This document shows positions 46,124-55,394 of a stretch of DNA of 64,000 nucleotides, in pieces. Under the pieces are notes generated by a model. It made no database searches and was not told where the DNA came from. It saw nothing but the letters and a program-made list of their open reading frames with translations. How positions within the stretch are numbered: the first letter of the stretch is position 1; each line of letters opens with the position of its first letter. The stretch comes from Chitinibacter bivalviorum (lineage in GTDB: Bacteria > Pseudomonadota > Gammaproteobacteria > Burkholderiales > Chitinibacteraceae), in contig NZ_CP058627.1 in assembly GCF_013403565.1 (NCBI RefSeq), forward strand, positions 2,232,001-2,296,000, given 5' to 3'. Position numbers and translations under genes: made by a program.

Positions 46124-47392
46124 CTATTTTTTCAGTGGAGTAAGTCGGCCATGACTAATACTGGCGACTTCTGGATGATCGGGTTCAAACAATTCAGCAC
46201 TTGCTTCAAGGCGTAGCGGGATTTTAACAATATCGGCGACGACACTTTTTTCCAGCGCGGCTTCAGCGTCGCCCAACAAGGAGAGCAAAGAGAGGCGATA
46301 CGCAGTTTCGTTATACGTCGGCGCAATCACCGCTTCAGGCAGATCACCGCCAAGGCCATTGGCCACCAAGCGATTCAAATCGTCGAATAAAGACTCCGCC
46401 AGCATCAGACGCTCGGCTTCAACTTCGCCGACGACTTGCGCGGCAGCGCCAGCGGGCATCTCGCTGACAATATTGATCGGGCGCTCGCGCTCACAAATCT
46501 CATATTCAGCCACGTCGAGCAAAATATCTGACACGACAAAATGCGGCTCGGGATGGAACAAGATCAAGTCGCGACCAAGGCCGGCCAATTTTTCCTGCGT
46601 TTGCTGACGTAACCAATCGGCGACATTGGTCGTCGACAAGCCTGATTGCCCCAAATGCACGCGCTGCGAAGCCAGCTCGGAAAGCCGACGATGGAACACC
46701 GACGTTAGCCGCAACATACGCGCTTGTGCCAAAGCGATTGACTGCGCAATTTGATACACGCGCTGATCGGTCCCTTCATCGGTCAAGACGGTACGAATCA
46801 CATCCGTGCCTTTTTCGACCCATTGCCACACTTTTTCGAGCTTTTCACGTGCGGCACGGATTTGGAATTCAGATTGCGATTCCAGTGCGGCTTCAAAATC
46901 CGCGTACAGCTCGTTCAAGCGCGCCAGCAAATTGAGCATCACTTCATTGGAAACCTGGCCCAGCGATTGGCCCGCAGCGACCTGCGAAGTCAGATAACCG
47001 AGCTCAGCATCGCCCTCAGCAAACTGCATCATCGTGCCCATTGCCGCCAAGGCAACACGACCCGCCTCAGACATGGCATACAGCTGCTCGTCGCTATCCC
47101 AGACTAGCAAGCCGTTATCACGCAAGCGTTTCAATACCGTGTCGAGTTTCACCTGATTGATGTAGGCGAAATGCGATTGCAAATCGGCTGGCGCCCAGCG
47201 CGGCGCGTCGGCGCGCGCGCCAATTTCACGTAATACGATCAGACGCACAAAAACCTCGTCCTCACCGCCGCGAAACAAGGTGATAAACGCATCAATATAA
47301 GTACGCGCACGCAGCAATTGTGCCATTTGTGGCAATTCGTGCGGCACAAAACCGGGCTGAAAAAAATCGGAGAATAAGTTTTCGTCTTGCAT
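46124..47392 (-). CDS. mksF: Condensin subunit MksF (kleisin)
   Basis: The 422-residue protein is the kleisin-like first subunit of the mksFEB operon. It has an N-terminal winged-helix-like region (YIDAFITLFRGGEDEVFVRLIVLREI; LDTVLKRLRDNGLLVWDSDEQLYAMSEAG) followed by a mainly helical middle with coiled-coil character (AALESQSEFQIRAAREKLEKV) and a C-terminal domain. The order F-E-B and the sizes match Mks systems of Pseudomonas. No strong ribosome site precedes the ATG at 47392, and no other start is better. Confidence 0.78.
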   Translation of the reverse strand: MQDENLFSDFFQPGFVPHELPQMAQLLRARTYIDAFITLFRGGEDEVFVRLIVLREIGARADAPRWAPADLQSHFAYINQVKLDTVLKRLRDNGLLVWDSDEQLYAMSEAGRVALAAMGTMMQFAEGDAELGYLTSQVAAGQSLGQVSNEVMLNLLARLNELYADFEAALESQSEFQIRAAREKLEKVWQWVEKGTDVIRTVLTDEGTDQRVYQIAQSIALAQARMLRLTSVFHRRLSELASQRVHLGQSGLSTTNVADWLRQQTQEKLAGLGRDLILFHPEPHFVVSDILLDVAEYEICERERPINIVSEMPAGAAAQVVGEVEAERLMLAESLFDDLNRLVANGLGGDLPEAVIAPTYNETAYRLSLLSLLGDAEAALEKSVVADIVKIPLRLEASAELFEPDHPEVASISHGRLTPLKK

Positions 47393-47522
47393 GGAGATGA
47401 CAAAAATCAGGAAGCAGCAAGACTAAAGGCAAATGAGGCGAAAAACAATGCCTTTAGTAGGAAGTGGTACAAGCATACAATCGATGCAGCAGTACGCGCT
47501 AAAACGCAGCCACATCAACAAA

Positions 47523-47571
47523 GGGTATCTAGCCGAAATCCTTTCTATAAAAGGAAGACAGAAAGATACCC
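47523..47571. repeat. 49-base palindromic-ended intergenic repeat, copy D
   Basis: GGGTATCT (47523-47530) and AGATACCC (47564-47571) are perfectly complementary and the total length is 49 bases. It lies nine bases downstream of the obgE stop codon. A second inner stem (TCCTTT/AAAGGA) strengthens the hairpin, so here it could act as a transcript end. Confidence 0.75.
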
Positions 47572-47580
47572 ACCCATCAA

Positions 47581-48744
47581 TTACTCAATATCAGTGCCTG
47601 CAGCCAAAGCTGCTGCACGCGCAGCCAACAGAGCTTCTTGCTCCGCAGCCAAACGCGCCGCAGCATCTTCTTCCTGCTGCTTAGCCAATTTCTTTGCTTG
47701 CTCCAGATAATCGGCAATCGCATACGTCAAATCGCGACAACCTTCGCCGGTCAGACCTGCAATCACGAAATAACGTGGCTTAGCGGGATCGAATGCGGCG
47801 TATTCATCGTACTCGCCCGCTTCCCAACCGTAGGCTTTCAGGAAAGCCTGAACACGTTCTTCGCGCTCATCTTCTGGGATCATGTCAACTTTATTGAGCA
47901 CCAACCAGCGCGGCTTGTTGTACAACTCTTCGTCGTATTTGCGCAGCTCTTCAACAATCGCGTTGGCTTCCGCCACCGGATCAACACCTTCATCAAACGG
48001 CGCCAAATCAACGAGGTGCAATAAAATACCCGTGCGCTGTAAATGCTTCAGGAAACGATGGCCCAAACCAGCACCGTCTGCCGCACCTTCAATCAAACCC
48101 GGCACGTCGGCAATCACAAAACTGCGGTTTTCGTCGATCCGCACCACACCCAAATTCGGGTGCAAGGTCGTAAATGGATAATCCGCCACTTTTGGCTTGG
48201 CCGCAGAAACGGCGCGGATAAAGGTCGACTTGCCCGCGTTCGGCATACCGAGCAAGCCAATATCTGCCAATACTTTCAATTCCAACTTCAATTCACGACG
48301 CTCGCCTTCTGCGCCCGGCGTAGTTTGACGCGGTGCGCGGTTGGTCGATGATTTGAAATGCAAATTTCCAAAACCGCCTTGGCCGCCTTTGGCAATCGGC
48401 AAGCGCTCGCCGTTTTTGGTCAAGTCGGCAATCAGCTCACCGGTTTCAGCATCGGTAATGGTCGTGCCGATGGGCATGCGCAATTCAATATCATCGCCTC
48501 CTTTGCCGTAGCAATCCGCACCGCGACCGCCTTCCCCGTCTTTGGCTTTGTATTTGCGCACAAAACGGTAATCAACCAGCGTATTGATGTCTTCATCGGC
48601 AATCGCCCACACCGTACCGCCTTTACCGCCGTCGCCACCATCCGGGCCGCCGCGCGGTACGAATTTTTCACGGCGCATACTGGCCGAGCCATTACCGCCC
48701 TTGCCGCCGATTACTTCAATTTTTGCTTCATCAATAAATTTCAT
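47581..48744 (-). CDS. obgE: GTPase ObgE/CgtA
   Basis: The 387-residue essential GTPase acts in ribosome 50S assembly and stress control. The N-terminal Obg fold (1-158) has glycine-rich repeats ([32 protein letters not shown]). The G domain has G1 [12 protein letters not shown]2/G3 [11 protein letters not shown] and DVPGLIEGA, and G4 NKVDMIPED. The C-terminus is a short Ala/Glu-rich tail. The start at 48744 ([11 protein letters not shown]) is chosen because TAGGAGTGGAT precedes it; the longer frame to 48855 would read through the 49-base repeat at 48759. It is downstream of rplU-rpmA, the widespread order. Confidence 0.97.
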   Translation of the reverse strand: MKFIDEAKIEVIGGKGGNGSASMRREKFVPRGGPDGGDGGKGGTVWAIADEDINTLVDYRFVRKYKAKDGEGGRGADCYGKGGDDIELRMPIGTTITDAETGELIADLTKNGERLPIAKGGQGGFGNLHFKSSTNRAPRQTTPGAEGERRELKLELKVLADIGLLGMPNAGKSTFIRAVSAAKPKVADYPFTTLHPNLGVVRIDENRSFVIADVPGLIEGAADGAGLGHRFLKHLQRTGILLHLVDLAPFDEGVDPVAEANAIVEELRKYDEELYNKPRWLVLNKVDMIPEDEREERVQAFLKAYGWEAGEYDEYAAFDPAKPRYFVIAGLTGEGCRDLTYAIADYLEQAKKLAKQQEEDAAARLAAEQEALLAARAAALAAGTDIE

Positions 48745-48758
48745 ATCCACTCCTACTT

Positions 48759-48807
48759 GGGTATCGCTATGGAAGCGAAGGGATTTACCGCATGGGTGGC
48801 AATACCC
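48759..48807. repeat. 49-base palindromic-ended intergenic repeat, copy E
   Basis: GGGTATCGC (48759-48767) and GCAATACCC (48799-48807) pair with one mismatch over a 31-base interior; total length is 49. It lies between the rpmA terminator and the obgE start, 14 bases ahead of the latter. Confidence 0.75.
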
Positions 48808-48857
48808 GCCATCAATGGGGTAAATCCTCTGGCCTGCAAACTGCAAAACCCACAAAG

Positions 48858-48889
48858 AAAAAAAGCCCCATCACTAGGATAGGGCTTTC
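48858..48889 (-). terminator. Terminator downstream of rpmA
   Basis: AAAGCCC (48862-48868) pairs with GGGCTTT (48882-48888). On the minus strand a T run follows the stem. It would reduce read-through from rplU-rpmA into obgE. Confidence 0.75.
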
Positions 48890-48909
48890 AAAGCAAACCG
48901 GAAAGAAGC

Positions 48910-49182
48910 TTAAGCTTCTTCGCCAGTGTAAGGCAGTACAGTTACAGTGCGACGCTTCAGAGCGCCTTTCACTGCGAATTGTACGTAGCCATCAACTTTA
49001 GCAAACAGAGTGTGATCTTTGCCCATACCAACATTGTCACCAGCGTGGAATTCAGTACCACGTTGACGAACAATGATAGAACCAGCAGGAATCAATTCAC
49101 CACCGTAAACTTTGATACCCAAGCGTTTGGCTTCTGAATCGCGACCGTTACGCGAACTACCACCAGCTTTCTTATGTGCCAT
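48910..49182 (-). CDS. rpmA: 50S ribosomal protein L27
   Basis: The 90-residue ribosomal protein begins [20 protein letters not shown], whose N-terminal tail reaches the peptidyl-transferase centre, and contains [20 protein letters not shown]. Length fits the family. It lies 15 bases after rplU in the conserved rplU-rpmA pair; no N-terminal cleavage extension like that of Firmicutes is present. Confidence 0.98.
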   Translation of the reverse strand: MAHKKAGGSSRNGRDSEAKRLGIKVYGGELIPAGSIIVRQRGTEFHAGDNVGMGKDHTLFAKVDGYVQFAVKGALKRRTVTVLPYTGEEA

Positions 49183-49197
49183 GGTTCAGCTCCTTAA

Positions 49198-49509
49198 TTA
49201 CTTAACGATTTCGTCAATGCGAATTTCAGTGTAGTTCTGGCGATGGCCAGCACGACGCATGTAGTGTTTACGGCGACGCATTTTGAAAATGCGAACCTTG
49301 TCACCACGACCTTGAGAAATAACAGTTGCCTTGATGGAAGCGCCGGCAACCACAGGGGCACCAATCACAACCGCATCACCGTCTGCCACCATCAATACTT
49401 CATTCAGTACGATTTGGCTGTCGATGTCTGCAGATATCTGTTCTACTTTAAGTTTTTCGCCGATAGCAACTTTGTACTGCTTGCCACCAGTTTTTACGAC
49501 TGCATACAT
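49198..49509 (-). CDS. rplU: 50S ribosomal protein L21
   Basis: The 103-residue protein begins [20 protein letters not shown] and ends with the RNA-binding [23 protein letters not shown]. Both are diagnostic. It is the first gene of the rplU-rpmA unit and is divergent from ispB across a 255-base gap that must hold both promoters. Confidence 0.98.
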   Translation of the reverse strand: MYAVVKTGGKQYKVAIGEKLKVEQISADIDSQIVLNEVLMVADGDAVVIGAPVVAGASIKATVISQGRGDKVRIFKMRRRKHYMRRAGHRQNYTEIRIDEIVK

Positions 49510-49764
49510 AACAAGCTCCTAAGAGTTTGACCCAACGCGCCGCGGACTATTCACACCGGCACGTCTCCCCAAAATTGGGAATCGAGCATCTTAAGAGCTT
49601 GTGCGAATAAAGTCAAGGACTTACCACACCAAAGCCGCAAGAAAACCAGCCAAGATGGGCGAGTCGGCCGGTTTTCTGCTAATATCACGCGATTATTGTT
49701 TAACGGGCCGCCAAAGTTATTCACACGGCAGCCCTCAAACCCAAAGGGCAAACCCAGCGTGTCG

Positions 49765-50727
49765 ATGCAGTTTGTAAAGTCGGTCGTAGATGCCGACATG
49801 GCCATCATGGACAACGTCATTCGTGACCGCCTCTATTCCGATGTCGTTTTAGTGCGCCAAGTTGCCGAGTACATCGTCGCATCCGGCGGTAAACGTCTAC
49901 GCCCGATGATTACCCTCCTCTCGGCACAAGCCCTTGGCTATCAAGGCAAGCACCATCACGAGCTCGCTGCAGTGATCGAATTCATTCACACCGCAACACT
50001 GCTACACGATGATGTAGTCGATGAATCCAGCCTGCGCCGCGGCCGCGACACAGCCAACGCACTCTTTGGCAACGCAGCCAGTGTCTTGGTCGGCGACTTT
50101 CTATACAGCCGCGCCTTTCAAATGATGGTGAACTGCGGCTCGATGCGCATTATGGAAGTCCTCTCCGACGCCACTAACGTCATCGCCGAAGGCGAAGTAC
50201 TGCAACTCATGAACATCGGCAACATCGATATCGATGAAGCCGACTATCTCAAAGTCATTCGCTACAAAACCGCCAAGCTATTTGAAGCAGCATCCCGCCT
50301 CGGCGCCATCCTGGCTGAGCGCAACGCAGACACCGAAGACGCACTTGCGCGCTACGGCATGCATCTGGGCACAGCCTTCCAAATTATTGACGACGTACTC
50401 GACTACAGCGGCAAACAAGAAGAAATTGGCAAATCGCTCGGCGACGACCTTGCCGAAGGCAAACCAACCCTACCGCTGATTTACGTCATGCGCCACGGCC
50501 AAGCCGAGGCCGCAGCCACCGTCAAAGATGCACTCGAGCACGCCAAGCGTGAAAATTTTGACGCCGTACTCGCTGCCGTACAACAATCAGGCGCCCTAGA
50601 ATACGCGCGCGAAGTGGCCAAAAAAGAAGCGCAACTGGCAAAAGACTGCCTCAAGAACATCACCAACAACCCATACACCCAAGCGCTCGAAGCACTCGCA
50701 ACCCTCGCCATTGATCGCAACAGCTAA
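49765..50727 (+). CDS. ispB: Octaprenyl diphosphate synthase
   Basis: The 320-residue trans-prenyltransferase makes the side chain of ubiquinone. Both aspartate-rich motifs are visible: LLHDDVVDESSLRRG (first) and QIIDDVLDYSG (second), plus GGKRLRPMITLL near the N-terminus. The start MQFVKSVVDADMAIMDNV at 49765 fits the family; a GTG two codons upstream and a TTG at 49696 are alternatives. Position next to rplU-rpmA is the same as in many proteobacteria. A shared terminator separates it from the convergent rplS operon. Confidence 0.95.
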   Translation: MQFVKSVVDADMAIMDNVIRDRLYSDVVLVRQVAEYIVASGGKRLRPMITLLSAQALGYQGKHHHELAAVIEFIHTATLLHDDVVDESSLRRGRDTANALFGNAASVLVGDFLYSRAFQMMVNCGSMRIMEVLSDATNVIAEGEVLQLMNIGNIDIDEADYLKVIRYKTAKLFEAASRLGAILAERNADTEDALARYGMHLGTAFQIIDDVLDYSGKQEEIGKSLGDDLAEGKPTLPLIYVMRHGQAEAAATVKDALEHAKRENFDAVLAAVQQSGALEYAREVAKKEAQLAKDCLKNITNNPYTQALEALATLAIDRNS

Positions 50728-50750
50728 TCAAACAAAAATTCTACGCAATA

Positions 50751-50785
50751 AAAAACCCCAACTTCTCACGAAGGCGGGGTTTTTT
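50751..50785. terminator. Bidirectional terminator between ispB and rplS
   Basis: AAAAACCCC (50751-50759) pairs with GGGGTTTTT (50776-50784), with T runs on both strands. It serves the convergent ispB and rpsP-rplS transcripts. Confidence 0.85.
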
Positions 50786-50807
50786 ATTTCGGGCAATTGC
50801 CGCAAAA

Positions 50808-51188
50808 TTAAGCAGCTGGAGTAGCCACTTTGCGCGCCGGCAATTTTTCCTTGATACGTGCAGATTTACCTGAACGATCACGGAGGTAATACAGTTTAGC
50901 GCGACGAACGTCACCACGGCGTTTAACTTCAACAGAAGCAACCAGTGGAGAGTAAGTCTGGAATGTACGCTCAACGCCAGTACCAGAAGAAATTTTGCGA
51001 ACGATGAAGTTGCTGTTCAGACCACGGTTACGCTTAGAAATAACCACGCCTTCGTAAGCCTGCAGACGTTCACGTGTACCTTCCTTAACCTTTACCGATA
51101 CGACAACAGTGTCGCCTGGCGCAAAGTCAGGAATAGTTTTACCCAAACGGGCGATTTCTTCTTGCTCGAGTTGTTGAATCAAGTTCAT
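50808..51188 (-). CDS. rplS: 50S ribosomal protein L19
   Basis: The 126-residue protein begins [20 protein letters not shown] and contains [40 protein letters not shown] and [20 protein letters not shown], all hallmarks of L19. It is the last gene of the conserved rpsP-rimM-trmD-rplS operon. Confidence 0.98.
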   Translation of the reverse strand: MNLIQQLEQEEIARLGKTIPDFAPGDTVVVSVKVKEGTRERLQAYEGVVISKRNRGLNSNFIVRKISSGTGVERTFQTYSPLVASVEVKRRGDVRRAKLYYLRDRSGKSARIKEKLPARKVATPAA

Positions 51189-51228
51189 TTTAATACTCCA
51201 TATGAGGCTTGTACCTTCTGCCGCGCAC

Positions 51229-52026
51229 CTAGGTTTGCGGTACCGCCGAATTTTCAGTTTTAAATTCAGCCAGAAGACGAGTCTCTTCTTTAGATAACTG
51301 ACGTTGCTGCAACAAATCAGGACGGCGTAACCAAGTACGACCGAGCGACTGCTTCAAGCGCCAGCGCCTTATTGCGGCATGGTTCCCCGAAAGCAAAACT
51401 TCCGGCACCGCCATGTCGCGATAAACTTCAGGACGGGTGTAATGCGGGCAATCCAACAACCCGTCCACAAACGAATCCTCTACCGCGCTCGCCGCCGTAT
51501 TTAACACCCCCGGCAACAAACGGGACACGGCATCAATGACGATCATTGCGGGCAGTTCACCACCCGACAACACATAATCACCCACCGAGATTTCTTCATC
51601 GACGTGCGAGGCAATCACTCGCTCGTCCACCCCCTCATAACGCCCACACAACAAAACCAGCGCCGACTTCTGCGCCAACTCTACTGCTTTTTGATGCGTC
51701 AACGGTGCACCCTGAGGGGACATATACACCGTATAAGGCTGCAAGCCAGACGCCAATTGGCGTTGCTTGCTATACCCAATAGCCGCATCCAGTGGTGCCG
51801 GCAACATCACCATCCCCGGGCCACCACCGAACGGCCTATCATCCACACGATGATAGTTATCGGTCGTAAAATCCCGCGGATTACAAGTTTCAACCCCAAT
51901 CAAGCCCAATTCAACTGCACGACGCGTTACGCCATGCGCCGTAATTGCGGCAAACATCTCGGGAAACAAGGTCACCACATCAAACTGCATGCCACTTTGA
52001 GATACATGGCTTTTAGGCTCAGACAT
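51229..52026 (-). CDS. trmD: tRNA (guanine-N1)-methyltransferase TrmD
   Basis: TrmD methylates G37 of tRNAs using S-adenosylmethionine and forms a trefoil knot. Motifs include [67 protein letters not shown] and the C-terminal HHxRP-like PHYTRPEVY. The start is uncertain: ATG at 52026 has AGG seven bases ahead (265 residues), while ATG at 51990 (MQFDVVTL) aligns best with the family (253 residues). It lies in the rpsP-rimM-trmD-rplS operon, 13 bases after rimM. Confidence 0.95.
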   Translation of the reverse strand: MSEPKSHVSQSGMQFDVVTLFPEMFAAITAHGVTRRAVELGLIGVETCNPRDFTTDNYHRVDDRPFGGGPGMVMLPAPLDAAIGYSKQRQLASGLQPYTVYMSPQGAPLTHQKAVELAQKSALVLLCGRYEGVDERVIASHVDEEISVGDYVLSGGELPAMIVIDAVSRLLPGVLNTAASAVEDSFVDGLLDCPHYTRPEVYRDMAVPEVLLSGNHAAIRRWRLKQSLGRTWLRRPDLLQQRQLSKEETRLLAEFKTENSAVPQT

Positions 52027-52039
52027 CAAATAGCCTGGA

Positions 52040-52588
52040 TTAAAAATCCAGCCCCCAATCCACACGCATTACACGCGCTTCAAGATCAACATCCAAAACC
52101 ACGTGCCCAACAAAAGGCACCAAACGCTCTTCGTCACCATCTTTAACGACAATTACATCGTTAGCGCCAGTTTCGAACAGCTTATCAATTACACCAAGGC
52201 GTTCACCCTGCGCATTCACCACTTCCAAACCGATCAAATCAGCCCAGTAGTATTCACCCTCTTCAGGCTCAGGCATTTCACTGCGCGGCACAGCGATCTC
52301 GCAACCTTTTAATGCAAAGGCCACATCCCGATCGTTCACCCCCTGCAGCTTAGCACCCAGCTTTTTCGGCTGAACATGTGCATCCGCAACCTGATACGAT
52401 TTCCACTGACCATTCTTACCTAACCACCATGTTTTGTAGTCAAGCAAACTATCCGCATAATGCGTATCAGCAATTAAACTAACCCACCCCTGAATGCCAA
52501 AAGCCCCGCTAATGTAGCCCATCACCACCAGATCTTCTGGCACCGTGTGTTGAGCATCCACCGACGAGGCTTTAAAATTTTTCACCAC
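52040..52588 (-). CDS. rimM: 16S rRNA-processing protein RimM
   Basis: The 182-residue factor matures the head of the 30S subunit by binding S19. The N-terminal RimM domain has [19 protein letters not shown], and the C-terminal PRC-barrel has [20 protein letters not shown] and [17 protein letters not shown]. The start is a GTG (two GTG codons in tandem, at 52588 and 52585). It sits seven bases after rpsP. Confidence 0.95.
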   Translation of the reverse strand: MVKNFKASSVDAQHTVPEDLVVMGYISGAFGIQGWVSLIADTHYADSLLDYKTWWLGKNGQWKSYQVADAHVQPKKLGAKLQGVNDRDVAFALKGCEIAVPRSEMPEPEEGEYYWADLIGLEVVNAQGERLGVIDKLFETGANDVIVVKDGDEERLVPFVGHVVLDVDLEARVMRVDWGLDF

Positions 52589-52595
52589 GGAAAAA

Positions 52596-52844
52596 TTAGG
52601 CCGCTACTTTTTGCTGTTTGATCAAACGAGCAACAGTATCAGAAGGCTGAGCACCAACACCCAACCAGTAGTTCAGGCGATCAGCAACAAAGCGCAATTC
52701 TTCAGCAGCACCAGAAGCTTGTGGATTGTAAAAACCAACGCGCTCGATGAAACGACCATCGCGGCGGTTGCGAGAATCAGTCACTACAACGTTGTAGAAC
52801 GGGCGATCTTTTGAGCCACCGCGAGCAAGACGAATCACGACCAT
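52596..52844 (-). CDS. rpsP: 30S ribosomal protein S16
   Basis: The 82-residue protein begins [20 protein letters not shown] and contains [19 protein letters not shown], both diagnostic of S16. The in-frame ATG at 52883 is rejected because the family starts at MVVIRL. It is the first gene of the rpsP-rimM-trmD-rplS operon. Confidence 0.98.
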   Translation of the reverse strand: MVVIRLARGGSKDRPFYNVVVTDSRNRRDGRFIERVGFYNPQASGAAEELRFVADRLNYWLGVGAQPSDTVARLIKQQKVAA

Positions 52845-52943
52845 AATAAAACCCAATATTGGTAAATAAAAATAAGCTCGCAATCATGCCAGAATTCCCC
52901 AGCCGCTGCAAGAAAAAATACAAACCCGTCGCACGAACGGCAA

Positions 52944-54287
52944 TTACATCCCTGGCATTAAGCCCTTGAGGCCACGCATCATTTTCATCATGCCGCCACC
53001 GGAAAACTGCTTCATCATCTTCTGCGTCTGCTCAAACTGCTTCAACAAGCGATTAACCTCTTGCACCGTAACACCAGCACCTGCAGCAATGCGGCGCTTG
53101 CGACTGGCCTTTAGCAATTCAGGCTTACGGCGCTCCAAGGGGGTCATTGAATTAATAATGCCTTCGATCCGCGTCACAGCCTTGTCGGTCACCTGACTAT
53201 CAGCCATCGCGCTCAACTGGCCCGGCAATTTATCCATTAACGCCGACATGCCACCCATTTTTTTCATTTGCTGAATCTGGGTTTTGAAGTCTTCCAAGTC
53301 AAAGCCCTTACCCGACTTGACCTTCTTCATCATTTTCAGGGCTTCGGCCTCATCAACCGTATTTTGCACATCCTCAATCAAGGACAGCACGTCACCCATA
53401 CCCAACACACGACTCGCCATCCGATCTGGATGGAACGGCTCTAGCCCTGTTAATTTCTCGCCCGTACCCAAGAATTTAATCGGCTTACCCGTTACATGAC
53501 GCACCGATAGCGCCGCACCGCCGCGCGAGTCGCCATCCATTTTGGTCAAAACAATACCCGTCAGTGGCAACGCTTCATTAAAAGCCTGGGCAGTATTGAC
53601 CGCATCCTGACCTTGCATCGCATCGACAACAAACAAAGTCTCAACAGGCTTCACCGAAGCGTGCAGGGATTTAATTTCCTGCATCATTGCCTCATCAATC
53701 GCCAAACGACCCGCCGTATCGACAATCAATACATCAAAGAAATGACGCTTAGCATGATCAATGGCTGCGTTCGCAATATCCACCGGCTTTTGCGTTACAT
53801 CCGATGGATACCACTCGACCTGTAGCTGCCCCGCCAACGTCTTCAGCTGCTCAATCGCAGCAGGCCGATAAACGTCAGTAGAGACTAGCAGTACTTTTTT
53901 CTTTTGTGACTCTTTGAGTAACTTAGCCAACTTACCCGAGGTCGTTGTTTTACCCGCCCCCTGCAAGCCCGCCATCAAAATCACAGCTGGCGGCTGGGCA
54001 GCCAAATTAAGCGCATCGTTTTGCGCGCCCATTAATTTGGTTAATTCTTCATACACAACCCCGATCACAGCCTGACCCGGCGTCAAACTACCCACAACCT
54101 CTTTACCTTCTGCACGCAACTTCACATCAGCAATAAATTGCTTCACCGCCGGCAATGCGACATCCGCCTCAAGGAGCGCCATACGCACTTCGCGCAACGC
54201 ATCTTTAATATTGTCTTCGGTAAGGCGCGAATGCCCCCGTAAAGTTTTAACGACACCACCTAAACGACCCGACAAATTTTCAAACAT
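52944..54287 (-). CDS. ffh: Signal recognition particle protein Ffh
   Basis: The 447-residue GTPase with 4.5S RNA targets membrane proteins cotranslationally. It has the N domain (about 1-90), G domain with GLQGAGKTTTSGKLA (G1), DTAGR (G3) and TKMDGDSRGG (G4), and a methionine-rich M domain (about 300-447) ending MMKQFSGGGMMKMMRGLKGL. Length matches the family. It lies upstream of rpsP and is divergent from the CcsA-like gene. Confidence 0.98.
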   Translation of the reverse strand: MFENLSGRLGGVVKTLRGHSRLTEDNIKDALREVRMALLEADVALPAVKQFIADVKLRAEGKEVVGSLTPGQAVIGVVYEELTKLMGAQNDALNLAAQPPAVILMAGLQGAGKTTTSGKLAKLLKESQKKKVLLVSTDVYRPAAIEQLKTLAGQLQVEWYPSDVTQKPVDIANAAIDHAKRHFFDVLIVDTAGRLAIDEAMMQEIKSLHASVKPVETLFVVDAMQGQDAVNTAQAFNEALPLTGIVLTKMDGDSRGGAALSVRHVTGKPIKFLGTGEKLTGLEPFHPDRMASRVLGMGDVLSLIEDVQNTVDEAEALKMMKKVKSGKGFDLEDFKTQIQQMKKMGGMSALMDKLPGQLSAMADSQVTDKAVTRIEGIINSMTPLERRKPELLKASRKRRIAAGAGVTVQEVNRLLKQFEQTQKMMKQFSGGGMMKMMRGLKGLMPGM

Positions 54288-54368
54288 GCAACGATTCCTT
54301 GAGCGAGAGCTGCCGCTGCAGCGACCACTCTGTTAGACTTAATTACTTTCTATTTTACCTCAATTGCC

Positions 54369-55175
54369 GTGCTGACTCTGCTTGCGCCGCTTTCTTTATT
54401 CATTTACCTGCTACTCGGCTGGCATTTTTGCCAAACACGACTCGCAGGCAAACGCGCGCTCCCAGAAAAAGCCAGCCGCCTCTTACTGGCAATCGGCATC
54501 ATTTGCCACGGCATCGCTATAACGCACGGCGCACTCCAAGCCAACCCCAACTTTGGCGCCGCCGAAGCACTCTCGCTTACCGCGTGGCTTGCCATCATGA
54601 TTTACTGCGTAGGCCAGCTCAAATTAAAGCTCGACGGATTAGAGCCACCGCTATTTGCCTTTGCCGCCAGCTTTGTTGCGCTATCGCTGATACTTCCAGC
54701 TGGCCACGCCATCACATACAGCCAAAACAGCTTAAGCAGAGCACATTTTTTACTTGCCATGCTCGCGCAAAGTTTTTTATTTGTAGCAGCGGGGATCGCC
54801 ATTTTAATGCGACTCACCGACAACACCCTGCACCACCATGCCGGCAAGCTACTCGCAAGAACACTCCCTCCTCTGCTCACGCTAGAGCGCCTACTTTTTA
54901 GCGCCATTGGGGTAGGGTTTCTACTCCTCACATTAGCTCTTACTGCGGGATCAATCCTCAATTGGCAACAGCACGGTCAGCTCGCCCAGTTGTCGCATAA
55001 AACAATTTTCGCATTATCCTCATGGCTACTATTTGCAAGCTTGCTTCTTGGTCACAAAATCAAGGGCTGGCGAGGGCGTTTTGCGGCCAACTGGACTCTA
55101 ACTGCATTTAGCATTCTATTTCTTGGCTACATCGGCTCACGTATTGTCCTTGAGGCCATATTAGGAAAGGCCTAG
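54369..55175 (+). CDS. CcsA-like cytochrome c assembly family protein (YpjD type)
   Basis: The 268-residue integral membrane protein has about eight hydrophobic helices and starts with GTG (LTLLAPLSLFIYLLLGW). It belongs to the CcsA/CcmC-related group commonly found divergent from ffh (YpjD/CorE in E. coli). Histidines visible in HGIAITHGALQ, SHKTIF and GHKIKG could ligate haem, but the full WWD haem motif is not seen, so a direct role in cytochrome c maturation is doubtful. The divergent position relative to ffh is conserved in many proteobacteria. Confidence 0.8.
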   Translation: MLTLLAPLSLFIYLLLGWHFCQTRLAGKRALPEKASRLLLAIGIICHGIAITHGALQANPNFGAAEALSLTAWLAIMIYCVGQLKLKLDGLEPPLFAFAASFVALSLILPAGHAITYSQNSLSRAHFLLAMLAQSFLFVAAGIAILMRLTDNTLHHHAGKLLARTLPPLLTLERLLFSAIGVGFLLLTLALTAGSILNWQQHGQLAQLSHKTIFALSSWLLFASLLLGHKIKGWRGRFAANWTLTAFSILFLGYIGSRIVLEAILGKA

Positions 55176-55394
55176 CAAGACATACCCCACAACACCCTAC
55201 CCCCACACCCTTCAAATCTATTAGCCAGAGGCGTGCAAGCAACATTTCACAGCAAATGAGCGCCCGCACACCGCGACTTTCCTCGACATCTGCTAGACTA
55301 GAAAAGATATTAAATTTTGATCACACGCACATCTAGGCAAACCCAAGCCTAATATTGCGTCAGGTCTGAGCCCAATTGGAGTGATTTTTTTGTT

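Noticed and set aside
42616..47392. Wadjet (JetABCD) plasmid-defence system.
   Set aside because: Three subunits fit but no JetD-like nuclease gene is adjacent; MksFEB condensin explains the operon better.
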